64,000 nucleotides of DNA from Whitmania pigra (Eukaryota; Annelida; Clitellata; Hirudinida; Haemopidae), in contig JAJTWR010000338.1 in assembly GCA_021613335.1 (NCBI GenBank), positions 129,501 through 193,500 on the forward strand, read 5' to 3'. The notes under the pieces are model-generated. The model did no database searches and was not told where the DNA came from. It worked only from the letters and a program-made list of their open reading frames with translations. Position numbers and translations under genes: made by a program. Of this stretch, positions 47,784 to 59,736 are shown one piece after another. The stretch's first letter is position 1; every line of letters starts with the position of its first letter.

Positions 47784-50700
47784 ATGCCAAATAATTGTAC
47801 TAGCCATGAGATTAATTTGGATAGAAATGCTGACTACGTTTCTAAAGTTTTGCCTAGTAGGCCTTCTAGCGCACTTTTAAGGGGTGTTAAAATAACAGAA
47901 TTTAGCGAAAATAAAATAAACCCTGAACCGGTAACTTTGGAAGAATTTGATTTTTTCGTGGGTGATGCTTTAAGTCCTACCAAATTGGTGAGTTGTTGAG
48001 ATAACCAGGGACGTCATTTCAGTTTTTTCTTTGCACAACTTGGTGAGGTGACCTTTTTTGCGTCAAGTCTCAAGTCAAATGACGTCTCTAATTAAGAGTA
48101 AAATTGAACCTTTGATATATTGATTATATTAAGACTTTGATTAGTGTAATTGCTACATAATTAGAGAAACCTAACTGGATGCGACGATTTAACTCAAGTC
48201 GAAACATTGGAATTGAAAGTGAATACAAGTGGAAGGAGTCTTGGCAATTTCGGAGAGTATTTGCCAAACTTGAATTTGTTGAAACTATCACATAGCTGTG
48301 TACCAGTTGTGAGGTAGTGAGAAAATTTTTTTGTGCTTGATGTGCTGAAAACCAGAAATATGTATTTTCTCGATATGAATAACACCTATGACATACTTTA
48401 TTAGTTAAATCATGACTAACTGTTTATATTCATATGCCAAGAGTTGTTTTAATTCTTTCTACAACAATATAAAAAGTTCTAAATTTCATTCAGTGTCATT
48501 CAATGCTGATTCAATGAATAAGGATATGTATGTTAATGCTTATTGTAAAAAAAATATTTTAAATAAGTTGATTTATTTGCAAACAAAAAACTTGTGGCTT
48601 GTTTTTACTTGCCATATTAGTCTTAAGATGTCTCTTGACTGAATTCCATGAAATCTAAACACATTCTAAGAGTTTAAAAAATTAAAATTATACATACAAA
48701 TAGATTAAATCTCTGCTTTATTCTTCTATAGGGATTTAGGCAGCTGCCTAAGGAATCTAAGAGTGTTGCACATGTGTCGGTCGGGAGTAACGGACCTCGA
48801 TGGTCTTCCAATGTTGCTGTCCCTTAGAGAGCTTTACCTGGCTTATAATGACATATCTGATATCAGCAGTTGTGGACTTCTGGAGCATCTGACTGTTCTT
48901 GACCTGGAAGGGTAAGTTGTGCGGCATTTTTGAATTCGGCACTAAAAATTTATTTATCTAGTTCATTACTGATATTGCTGTTTATGAAATATGGCAGGTT
49001 CAATGTTACTTGAAGCATCTTTGACTTTTATTCCTTTTCATATAGCTTTTGTGTACATGAATTAATTTTAGTAGGTATAGAGCATATAATTAGATTAGAT
49101 TAAGATAATCACAACTGTTTTTATAACCAGATATCAAGAATCACTTTCCTTTTAGCAACAACATATCAGACTTGTCCCAGCTGTCATTTCTTGGTCTCTG
49201 TTCTAAATTAAGTAGTTTGACTCTCGAGGGTAACCCAATATGTGTAAGACCTCAGCTGGACTCTGAAGAGGTAAATAAAAGCTCTAAACATTACCAACAT
49301 TTGCTAGTCTTAAAGAAGATATAATTCTAAATAATACTTAATTAAATATTTGATTTGATTTAGATGTCATACATATATTTATATACATAATATTATACAT
49401 AATAATACATTAGCAAACAAAAAGTAAAATATGTCCAAAGGCAGAGAACCAAAATTAAATGATTCGCATCCTGCTGGGATGGCCATCTATTTAGAAGTTT
49501 CATTGGGAAAATTTTGGAGGCAATCTATTATTAGTATTAAGTACCTGATTAGATGTTGTTAAATTGTAGATGAATTACAACTACAGAGAAGCTGTTTCAG
49601 ATGAGATACCACAGTTGAAGTTTTTAGATGGCAAACCCATCCCTGTGAATAATGCCAAGATTGAACATCAAAAAGGTGATTCATTGAAAAGTAAACAAAA
49701 GGCTTCCCAGAAAGATTCATCTGACAAGAACCTGCATGATCTGCAAGAAGATTGGGACATGCTTTATGATTTGATAGAGGATGACACTTTTGCTGATGCT
49801 GAGGACTCATCTCCAACTGGTTTTCATCCCAATGGTCTTTGCATTTTTTATAATTTATATTCATTATTAATTATCATTAATATAGTGATATAAAGGGGAT
49901 CTTGAAAGTTTGATTTTATATCAGGACGACCCATGACACAACGACCTTTAACTTCCCAGTCGTCGATACATAGACCAGGGTCATCGATGAAGGCCGCAGG
50001 ATTCAGACCTAGTGGGCGAAATATTAGTTCGTCGCCAAAATCGACGCGAGAATCCGAGAGGTCTCGAGAAGAGTTCGATTACTCGTCGGATGTCGACGAA
50101 TCTCCGACGAGAAACACCCCAGATTTGTCGGGACGAGTTTCCACTCCAAGGACGTGTTCATCCATCGAATCTGGAGTCTACTCTGCATCGAGTTTGTTCC
50201 CTTGCAGTTGTTTGCACGAGTTCGTTAAGTCTTAGAAGTTGAGTTACTTTGAGGATTTAATTCAATTTAATTTTAAATTTCAGTTGGTGAAATATTGTGT
50301 TTCCCTGAAAATAAGGAGGTGTCTTATATTTTTTTTAATCAACAACCAACCAGCACATTTTTCCATGTCACACAATTTATTATTATTATACAAGAGTCAA
50401 TGAGCATGGTTTTAATAATTTATTAATAAAAGTATTATTTTACAAGAATGTTAAAATAGGCTTCAATTGTTAATTTTAAAAAAATAAGTCAAATACAGTC
50501 ATATCTTCTTCACTGTAAATCTCCAAACTCTGATTTCCTAACTGAATTATTTGCGAATTCATTTCCCGCAGAACCTCTATCTCGCATGTTTAGCATCGAG
50601 AAAACTCTCCTTAAATGAGTATTTTTGTCCCTTGTTACATTGGTAACACAACTGTCAGTGATTTTATGCACTGATTTCTTAACCCAACTTGCAATCCCTC

Positions 50701-53048
50701 ACAGGTTAGGCTTCACAAAGTTTCCAATTCACACTTGTCTTAGCGTTTTCCTTGTCCAAACCGTTAGCTGAGATCAACAAACTCTACTGATCATTAGGAT
50801 ATCCAATTTCTTTTCTTTACAGAAAGCTGCAACATTCTTGTTACGTGAGTGTTCCATGATTCCTTTCTTGCATTCAATGGAATAGCTTTTTCTTTTTGAA
50901 CTCATCTTGTGGAAATAACAATTAATGATAAATCTATTACACATAGGACAAACTGTGGTTAAAAAGATTAAAAAGATTCGTAAACACAACCCAGTGCAAC
51001 TGTATTCTAGAACCGGTGGTCTGTTTATAGTGTCTGCTTAACTACCAATATTTTACATGCAAATACTTACTGAAATCATAATTTTCATTATCAGTACTTT
51101 ATTATATTAATATTTTGCTAAACTTTTAGTGATATTATATTATTAATTTCAATATGTTATTGCGTGTTGCAACGTACCTATGGTATTACTGCAAATACTG
51201 GCTTGCAATCTTAACTTGGGCTTATATTAGAAGAGCCTTGAAAAATTATGCTAGGGCTTATTTTTGGGGAAACACGCTAGTATATAATAAAATAATGCAT
51301 CAAATATATTTTGTTGATTTTCTTTATTTACCTAATTTGTTATCATACAAAGTTAATAAACACTAGTCATTGACCTAATTGCTGCATCTTATAATATGCT
51401 AGTAATGTTTTCATTGAAATGTTGAACATCATAATTCCAGTTGTTGAGATGATGTGTTTTCTATATTTAGACCTGGAATTCCCAGCCTTAGATGATCCAT
51501 CAGGTGTGGTTTTTTGTGGCAACTTAGCAAGGGCTATGAGGTTTAGAAAGCAGCCTACCTCCTTCAAAAAGCTCCTCGTCAATGATGACTCACGTGATAA
51601 AGTCGATGATACGCCTCAGCTACCTGCCTGTCCTAAGGTAAGCATTCGTATTAGCTATTAATTTTTTATTCACCTTCATTACTTAATTCAGTTTTTAACC
51701 ATCCAAATTATGATAAATATATTTTGGTTTGTTTTCTACTTGTAGGAAAAAGTCCTTATCCTCGATAAAGAAGAGACACATTCTTTGGACTGCGATTTAC
51801 AGGACATGAGAAATGAGATAAAAAAGTCTGCAAAAAGATTTTTACTCGAATATTTGTTTTATTTCGTTTATTAAAGTTCTAATTTCAATTTGTTTTCCTT
51901 GAAATCATCTTTAACCAAGTTTATATGTGATTGATTGTGCACTCGAGACAGTCTTAATATTTTAACATGTTTTAATTTTCGGGAACATGCCTTACACGTT
52001 GGGCATTCGGTAGACATCATTGAAGCAGTTTCAGTTACTTACAAAAAACAATTTTTTTTCGACAGATCTATTGAGCACATCAGAGCCAAGAAATCTCCTC
52101 AAGTATTAAAGATCAGTCATGACAGAAGTGATGAGGACGATGACGATGCAATTTGTTTGAGTGATGACGGAGATGATGAAGATGTTGAAGATGAAGTGAC
52201 ATCTCTTAGAAAGAACAAGCAACCAGCTGATGACATGACTGAAAAAGACAAAAAACGGGAATCACTCGAGCAATTTGCTGATTACTTTATAGGTATGTTC
52301 ACTTCGTAATTGCGCGGTTCCTTTCTTTCCATCGTGAGAAAATGAGCCTCTTTTCATTGTAGGCAAGTTATTTGTATTTTATAAAATTATTGCTAAAATT
52401 GTTTAAATGTAGAGTTGTCATCAAACCCTGTCGATGCTAAGTCAATGCAGTTCGAGGTGGATTCTGACCTCGAGAAGTACTTTGATGAAAAACCCAAAAG
52501 TGGAAAAGACATCCGCAACATAGCAGGAAACGACATAAAATTAAATCCTTTGATTGGTGATTCTCGTGCCATTCAAAAAAATATTAAAAGAGGCAACAAA
52601 TTGTTTGCGAATCCTTTGGAGATGCCTTCTTCAAGTACAGTTTCATCCAATTCGACAAAGAATAAGAAGGATGGAGTGAGGTAGAATTACACTGTGTTTT
52701 TGAAGATAGAGACTGAAATGGACAGAATGAAAACATTTACAAGCTAACTCGTTACTGAATGCTGATGTTGTTGTGTAATGCTTGTTTTTGACCTATGACA
52801 TGTTTACAACTTGAATTAAGCTTTGTGTGAAACTTTGCAGACTGAATCCTTTACCTCGAACAGCTCTTAAACAAGACCACGACTCCTCTGTAAAAACGTC
52901 ACTTAAGTTAACAACATCCTCTGATCCCAGACTTCTGCCGCACTCAAATTCCACGGCGAAAAGGTCAAGTTCGACGGTGTCACCTCTCCATCAACAGACA
53001 GTCATGAAAGCTGCCTCACAGTATCTCAGAATGGGACAAATTGATTAG
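47784..53048 (+). CDS. LRRC56: leucine-rich repeat-containing protein 56 (ciliary)
   Basis: Exons 47784-47987, 48165-48313, 48732-48911, 49156-49270, 49570-49834, 49925-50191, 51471-51637, 51746-51825, 52066-52292, 52413-52680 and 52841-53048 give about 709 residues (human 542). LRRC56 is linked to intraflagellar transport of outer dynein arms. About four LRRs lie at 70-215, for example NLRVLHMCRSGVTDLDGLPM, LRELYLAYNDISDI and LEHLTVLDLEGNNISDLSQL. After them come an acidic EDWDMLYDLIEDD stretch and the family motif VVFCGNLARAMRFRK. A Ser/Asp/Glu-rich tail follows. The ends of exons 6 (50191, donor gtttgt) and 8 (51825, donor gtctgc) were chosen because they alone keep phase; both donors are weak. 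Intron 6 contains a transposon remnant. Confidence 0.88.
50297..51275 (-). mobile_element. decayed TIR DNA transposon in LRRC56 intron 6
   Basis: The ends are inverted repeats: GTGTTTCCCTGAAAATAAG at 50297 and, on the other strand from 51275, GTGTTTCCCCAAAAATAAG, with 17 of 19 bases equal. Inside, the minus strand carries a broken frame at 50774-50989 with KRKSYSIECKKGI and NVAAFCKEKKLDI. These resemble the N-terminal helix-turn-helix of pogo-like (Tc1/mariner superfamily) transposases. Further broken peptide follows to about 50550. Stops interrupt it and no catalytic domain is seen, so it is an internally deleted, inactive copy of 979 bp. I cannot see a clear target-site duplication. Confidence 0.78.
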
Positions 53049-53084
53049 CATTTTCAGTAAAGTACCAGCTGGATTCAAATGCTG

Positions 53085-53090
53085 AATAAA
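53085..53090 (+). terminator. polyadenylation signal of LRRC56
   Basis: AATAAA 37 bases after the LRRC56 stop codon. Confidence 0.65.
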
Positions 53091-54906
53091 TCTGAATTTT
53101 TACTTATATAATTTTGTGTAAGCAATGACTTTTCAATGATGTTTCTGTTCATATTCATGGTTCGTAAATTAGATATAGTTTGTTTATTTATTGATTGAAC
53201 TTTTGCTTCAATGGTCAAAGTTAATAACATCGCTTCTCTAAATTGCCTGCAAGTTGGACAGAGCTATAACCTGCAACTTAAATTTGTTCTATATAATGGT
53301 ACGACCAAAGTGTAAAAAAAAATAATTTTAGGGATTTTCAGATAATTAAATTTGAGTGACTCGTAAAATTTCCACCACATTTTATGTTCTTGTCCATTTC
53401 TCTAGGAGCGTCATTAAACAAGTTTAAAGGTTAGGAAAGTGAAAACAACGAAGCATAGCCCTAGACAGCCAAAAAGGGGTGGAGCGAAATTTTGTTCCTT
53501 CTTGATGAAATTCAAGCTCAGGCCCTTTACTAAATATGTTCAGAATTAAAGAACGACAGTTTTTATAATTACCATTGAAAATGGATTTTTCCCTGATAAC
53601 GTGTAGATACAGAAAACAAACGTCAGTCATCAATTGAATGTTGTTTGCTCAAATGTGGATGATGTAAACAGTGTCGTGTCTATTTTAAGAAACTAAACCT
53701 GACCGAAAAGTTTGAAAACAACTGTTATGTTACTGCGTATGTATGAAGTGTTGTTATCAAGTTTGTTACTATGATTTCTTATCTAGCTTAAATGCGGTAA
53801 ATGCTATGTACTAGCATCTTGTAGTCTTTCAAAATGCACACAAATAAAACGGATTCAGACAATGTTTGTTGACCTTCGCTTCTGAGATAACAATTTTTTA
53901 CATAAAAATCTGTAAGGAAGTGTATTCAAGGCTGATAAACGTAAACAATGTTCAAAAAGGAGAGCGTGTATCAACTTCGAGTTAATTCTATTGATTTTCC
54001 AAGTAAAATGGGGAAAACAGCTGGCTACCAAAATGGTGAAAGCTGAAGAAGCCACCCATGATAAATAAGCTCTATGTATTAAGAATTCAGCAGAGAGATA
54101 CTAAAGAAAGGGAAATTCGATTTTGACTTCTAGAACGCAGTAGGCCTTCATTTATGAAAGTCTAAAGCACTTCTGGTTCTAAGTAAACAGAGAATTCCAA
54201 AGTTCCATAAGCAGTTTTCTCAGTTAACGTCGGTTTGAAAGTACAATTAAGGTTATTCATAAGTGGTAGAGTTCTTCACAAGATGTTAGAAAAATGGATT
54301 GTGTTAATTTAGGGTAGAAATGGATGTGGTGAGAAAAATACAAGTTTGAAATGCTTGAAAGAAAGGTTCATGATTGCGTCAGTCTGCTAATGAGTCATGC
54401 CTGGTGATGAAACCATATCACGGGGTATCCATCGATTGAAGAGAAGAATACGTCCCAGTTAATGCATCATAATTTAAAAAATACTAAGACTAGATTATTT
54501 GCTTTATTATCATATTTTAGATTTGCTTAGATTATTTTAGTATTGAAGGTTATAAAAAAATAAAACGAAGGCCATAATAACAATCGAAAGTAGCCGAGAG
54601 TAATAACAACAACACAGTAAGACTACGTAGAAAATATTCCGACCCATGTACACGCATACAAACACACGCGCGTGAACGTTCTACGAAGTAAGGGTCGTCT
54701 ATAAAAGTGGAGAGACGTGATGCAAAGTCGGAGGCAATTGCAAAGAAATTTGGTCTCTTAGTAGTATAGAAGATCCTTTTCCTAGAAGTAAAGTGGTAGG
54801 AGTAGGAACCCTAAAGTGACAGTCGATATCAAAGCTGAAGAGAATCGAAGTTTTCATTTAGAAGTTTCTTTGAAAAAAGTGTTTCAGTCTTCCTACGCCG
54901 ACAGTC
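53091..54906. other. gene-free stretch between LRRC56 and 4E-BP genes
   Basis: About 1.8 kb. The last 200 bases probably hold the 4E-BP promoter and 5' UTR, with a short CG-containing segment at about 54650-54720. No coding exon, RNA gene or repeat is recognised. Confidence 0.5.
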
Positions 54907-57066
54907 ATGTCAAGTGTTGCCCATGAATTACCAGTAGTGTCGTCATCGGCTCCAGCGAAACATCTGGCCATTAGACAAGCTCAGGTGGCGGATGCTTATC
55001 CCGGAGAATATAGCTCTACACCTGGAGGGACCATATTCTCAACCACACCAGGAGGTAAGATATTTCAGTGTCTAAATGTGAATGTGGATATGGTTCAGCT
55101 GAGAGTTTTATGTACGTTGTAGGTTAAAGGAAAAGCTTTAGTAGTGCGTGGCGTTTGTTTACTTAGTTATGTTGAAGTCAAAAAACGATTGCGTAATATC
55201 GTTTGAAACGAAATGGGTCAGCTGTCATAATGCAATTTACATACGCCAACTTATAATCATATAAATGTGGACTTGATAATATTTACAAGATTAATTAACA
55301 AAACCAATATTAAATTAATAATAAAGTGAATCGAATGCAATACTATATAATTTAGACGCTAAGAAACAAAGGAAATTCTTCATCGGCAGGCTCGATGTAG
55401 TAATTAGATGAGTGACCCATTTAATTCGTCTGAACTGAAAGTCTGGCTGTTGATAAACAAGTTCAATGAAAAGGCGAGTAAAGCGCAATAATGTGGAGGT
55501 ACACTGGGTTTTATCTTTTAATAATTACGAATTGTAGGAGTCTGTAAATTAGATTTAAATTGTATTAATTTGCCTTTCTTGAGAATATATTTAGTAAGAT
55601 TAAATTTAAATAAATTATTGGTTATTTTAAAAGATAATCCAAATTATAGGTAATTAATAGATGAACGATCATTATTTGGTTTTCCGGCCTTTCCTTCAGT
55701 GCATCATTTATGAAATCTATTGATACATTTCTAGCCCTAGGTAGCAGTCTAGATAGGGACCCAAAAGTTAAACATATTTTTGGAATTATAAAAGCTTTTA
55801 AATATTCAAGCCCTGTAATGGTAAGCCTCTTGGCAGTAATTAGCTACTATTTTTATTTAAACTTACTTATTATGAGCCTGAAGAGTGAGTTTATTTTATT
55901 CATGACGAGAGACAAAATGTGAGTTGTTTTAAAGGAGAAATAATATGCAGACAAGATGAGAAATAGATCTTAAATAACTAGTGGATATCATCCAGCCATG
56001 ATATTCAGATCCTTTTCATCTATGGACGATAATTAGCAGAGCAAACCTTTCATTATTCCATGTTTTTCTTATTAACAAAAAAAATCTTTCTCCTTTTAAA
56101 CGAGTTGGATGAAAACAAATCAGGTGAATACATAAAGTGCCTCACATTCAGTACATTTTTTTTTTATGTGGACCTTGATGAGTGCAAAGCTATTTATAAG
56201 CTGGTTGTGCCCACAAGATGTTAGAAGTTTCCAAATGTTTATTTCCCTGTTGATGCAAATATGTCATCATCATCACCACCATCATCTTTATTGTTAAATG
56301 ACATAGAAAGATTAATTATTTTAAAAGCCTGTTTCCCCTGGTTAATAGCTCATAAGCAGCTTCAGATAAAACATTCTAGCCTTGATGGGTTAGATATCAA
56401 TGCCCTGGATAGTTAAGAGAAGTTAAGAATGATTTGTTATTGGTGAGCATTACCACAACAGGTGCGATTGTGAGCTCAGGGAGAATATTTGCTCTTGTGT
56501 GTGCGCAATATTAATTATTCTGTATCCTTTATTTTTTGCATCTTGGTTCTTTTAACAGGATACAAGCATTTTTTTGAATTATTAAGTCAAAAGACTTGAT
56601 CTTTAGATTATTAGAATAACATTTTCCATGGCTTAGAAATTAGTAATTTGAATAAATTTAATATTTTGGATGTACTATTATATCAGGGTTATTAGAATGG
56701 AACTTTAATAGTTTTTTCATTTTATCAAGGCACAAGGATCATCTACGATCGAGCTTTCCTCATGCAATGTAGGAATTCTCCGTTGGCCCGGACTCCCCCT
56801 ACCAACCTGCCGATGATTCCTGGAGTCACGTGCCCCAAGCAGAAAAAGAACCAGCCTAAAGGCAGCAGTCCTCTGTCAACCAGTCCAAACAAATCCAATT
56901 CTCCTAAGAACAAGTTTCATGCTCAAGGTTCTAGATTAGATGAGAAGCATTTGTTTATCATTTGCGTTGTTGGGCAGATAATTTTTATCTCTGAATGTTT
57001 CCAGGTGCTCAACCTCATCCTGTTCAGCAGTGCCACGAGGATGCACAGTTCCACATGGATCTGTAG
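54907..57066 (+). CDS. EIF4EBP: eIF4E-binding protein (4E-BP)
   Basis: Exons 54907-55054, 56730-56927 and 57005-57066 give 135 residues (vertebrate 4E-BPs about 100-120). The protein binds eIF4E and blocks cap-dependent translation until phosphorylated by mTORC1. The eIF4E-binding motif YDRAFLM lies at 55-61 (consensus YxxxxL plus hydrophobic). Upstream, [19 protein letters not shown] holds the two Thr-Pro sites equivalent to human Thr37 and Thr46. [19 protein letters not shown] follows, with the Ser65- and Thr70-like sites. The protein ends in FHMDL, a TOS-like Raptor-binding motif (consensus FEMDI). A lysine/serine-rich insert between about 80 and 115 explains the extra length. Intron 1 is 1.7 kb; the open frame running past 56927 is intron read-through. 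Confidence 0.96.
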
Positions 57067-57491
57067 ACTTTCAACCGATTTCTGGACAGACAACAATTCC
57101 TGTCACCAAAGTGCTCAGTTATCACTTTTTCATACGTTTTCATGTTTCACTTATCTATCGGACAGTTCAAAACTCAAGTCTGGCCACTGCTGGCTTGGCG
57201 TTTCGACTTCACCCATCACATTTCATCAATATTTGTTTCTGTCGCCGAGGCTAATTTCACAATTGGTACTCGGAGCTTTATATGTTTCAAAAACAAAAAG
57301 TCATCTGTCAGTTTCAACTCGTTTCGATTGGAAATCTCTAATGGACGGAGATCAAACGTTCTGTGATACTGTTAATGACTATTGCAAGGGTGAATGCTTC
57401 AATTCTGAGATTCGAAAATTTATTGCTTAAATTTTTGTCATGGTTTGAGAATTATTGCTACTTAAATGTATGTGTTGTTCCAAATATTCAA

Positions 57492-57497
57492 AATAAA
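57492..57497 (+). terminator. polyadenylation signal of 4E-BP
   Basis: AATAAA about 425 bases after the 4E-BP stop codon, with no nearer candidate seen. Confidence 0.5.
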
Positions 57498-59736
57498 GCC
57501 AGGTGAAAGTTTAAAGTTTGTTTTCGATTTGTTCAACTTTTAAACAGAGATGCTGATCTACAAGTAGCCTTTGCATGTGACATGGTTAAAGGGGGGTGGA
57601 TTTACATAGGTGGAGGCCCCGGCCACCCTTAAATGAGGGACTGTTCCAAAATAAAGGTTCAAACGTAAACAACACGTTCCTTACTGACAAATTGCATGTA
57701 AAAAAACGGCCAAGAAGAGTGAGGAAGACCACAAATAATGCTTATTAACGGGCATTTATATATAAAATAAATATAAATGTAACGCGCATAGCTTGATATA
57801 TTTAAATACCTTCGAACAGCCGGTTCATGTTTTTGAAACCAGCTCGATAATATTTATATTTACACCGTTGCTCATCTGCGCCACATCTTTTACTGAAAAA
57901 CAAGGCACTTAATCTGCTTGCCAAAATTTTTTTATGTTTATTTCTCTGAGATTTAATATAAAACGCTAGGAGGCCAATACTAATATCATTTTTGTGTAAA
58001 GTGTCGCTCGAAAATCTGGCAAAATACTCTGGAAAACAAATTTTACAAAATCATATACTATTTAAATGAATCTTGCTGCAACCGAGCCTTCTAAGCTAGT
58101 GAAATAGGTTAAAATAGGTTAACGTAGACAAAGGACAACATGTGCTTAGAAATTGACCTTTAACGAAACGTTTATCGAGCTAGCAAATGATTTCATAACA
58201 TATAAAACAATAAAAATTTAGTTCGTTAATTATTGTGAAATCGTCCAGAGTCCTTGCAATTATCATCGTTTGATTCATGGGTGAAATTTATCATAAATAT
58301 ATTATTTAAAAAATAGAGTTTCGTTCTAACATTGAGCTTCATATTATTTACCTGGAAAGGTTAAAGTAACGAAGAGAGTAACCCCAGAACTTGTTTTTGT
58401 GGATTTATTAACAAGATGCATCCGGCTCTTGGTTTTAGCAACCTAACAAGCACAAAAGATACGGTCCGTGTTTGGCATTCTCGAGCGTGCCAGCTGTTGG
58501 TTGGCCACTGTGAAATGCGCCACCATGACGGTTAACTCATGGCTCGCATCTGGTAGGGGCTTAGAGCAAGCAGCGGCCCATATCTCTAAGATGGCTTTGC
58601 TGCCAGCAGTGGCCCACATTTGGCTATGGCTTTGCCTCCTTCTAGTGCTATATAAATTTCTATAAATGATACCATGAGGCTTAGTCCAAATCATCTGAGT
58701 TATGCAAAGAAAATCAAATAAATAAATAACCATGAGGCTTAAAAAAGGCATGTAAATGTCTAAGTTTTCTAGAGAATGCAATCAGTGGTTATAACTATAG
58801 TTTAGTGAACATACTAAACAATTTAAAAAAAAATACGTATGATTAAAAAACAAAGAGCATATAATTAACATTATATCACATACGACCTAAATATACAAAA
58901 TCCCAAAAATGCATATTTTTTTTAGAAATTAGCTGACTACCTTTCCTGTCACTGTCATTTTTTTAAAAAAGCCAATTGAGGGAAATACTAAGGACTTTTC
59001 CAGTGTTGAAACATGGGAGACCAGATGTTCAGCTTATGATAAAGACTAGCCAACAAAACGGGCCTTTTTATATTTTTTTTCAAAAGTTAATTTTAATAAA
59101 ATAATTTGATTAGCAAATTCATTGTTTGAAAAAATTTGAAAAATCAGGTTCTAATTCCGACGGCTTCTGAATCCCTCACTTCGTTTGATATAAGTTACGT
59201 TAATTGCATGTTCATATCAACTCTTTAATTATTAATCGACTTTAGGCAATATTTTCACAAAAGAATTACGAAACAGTAAGCTGAATGCATGATTGTTTGG
59301 ATAATAATTTCTGTATAATTCTAATTTAAATATGCCTTTCACAGTTTCAAAATATTTTTATTATTTGCAAATTATCACCCCTTTAACAAGTAAATGGAAT
59401 TTTTCCGTGTGGGTTAATTTCTAGCAGCCACGTTCCACTGAATCAACTCTTATTAGTTAGTCTTAATTTTTTGGTTGTATTAATTGGGATTACACCTTAA
59501 TATACTCACAATATCAAGTCAATAATAACACATCGTAACAAAGTATTTAATTCAAACACTGGAAACCACGAGATTGAAAGCTTTTACGTTATTGGAAGGC
59601 AGATCGGTCGTCAGATAGTGTCAGCTCATGCGAGCTTGCGTTTCGTCGCTGTGAAATATTTCGTTCAAAGTATATTTAGAAGGAAACATAATTTTTCAAC
59701 AACAACTTTGCATATTCTCCTATTTAAATTTTGATT
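57498..59736. other. gene-free stretch between 4E-BP and NSDHL genes
   Basis: About 2.2 kb, mostly AT-rich, interrupted by one markedly GC-richer island at about 58440-58665. No gene is recognised on either strand. Confidence 0.5.
58440..58665. repeat. GC-richer island, possibly an inserted repeat
   Basis: This stretch has clearly higher GC than its flanks and runs into AGTGCTATATAAATTTCTATAA, similar to the AT-rich ends of the SINE copies. Open frames exist on both strands but show no family motif. It may be a repeat or a decayed retrocopy; origin unknown. Confidence 0.3.

Noticed and set aside
56928..57430. Continuation of the 4E-BP exon 2 frame to 222 residues
   Set aside because: It is read-through of intron 2. 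The spliced exon 57005-57066 gives the correct FHMDL C-terminus.
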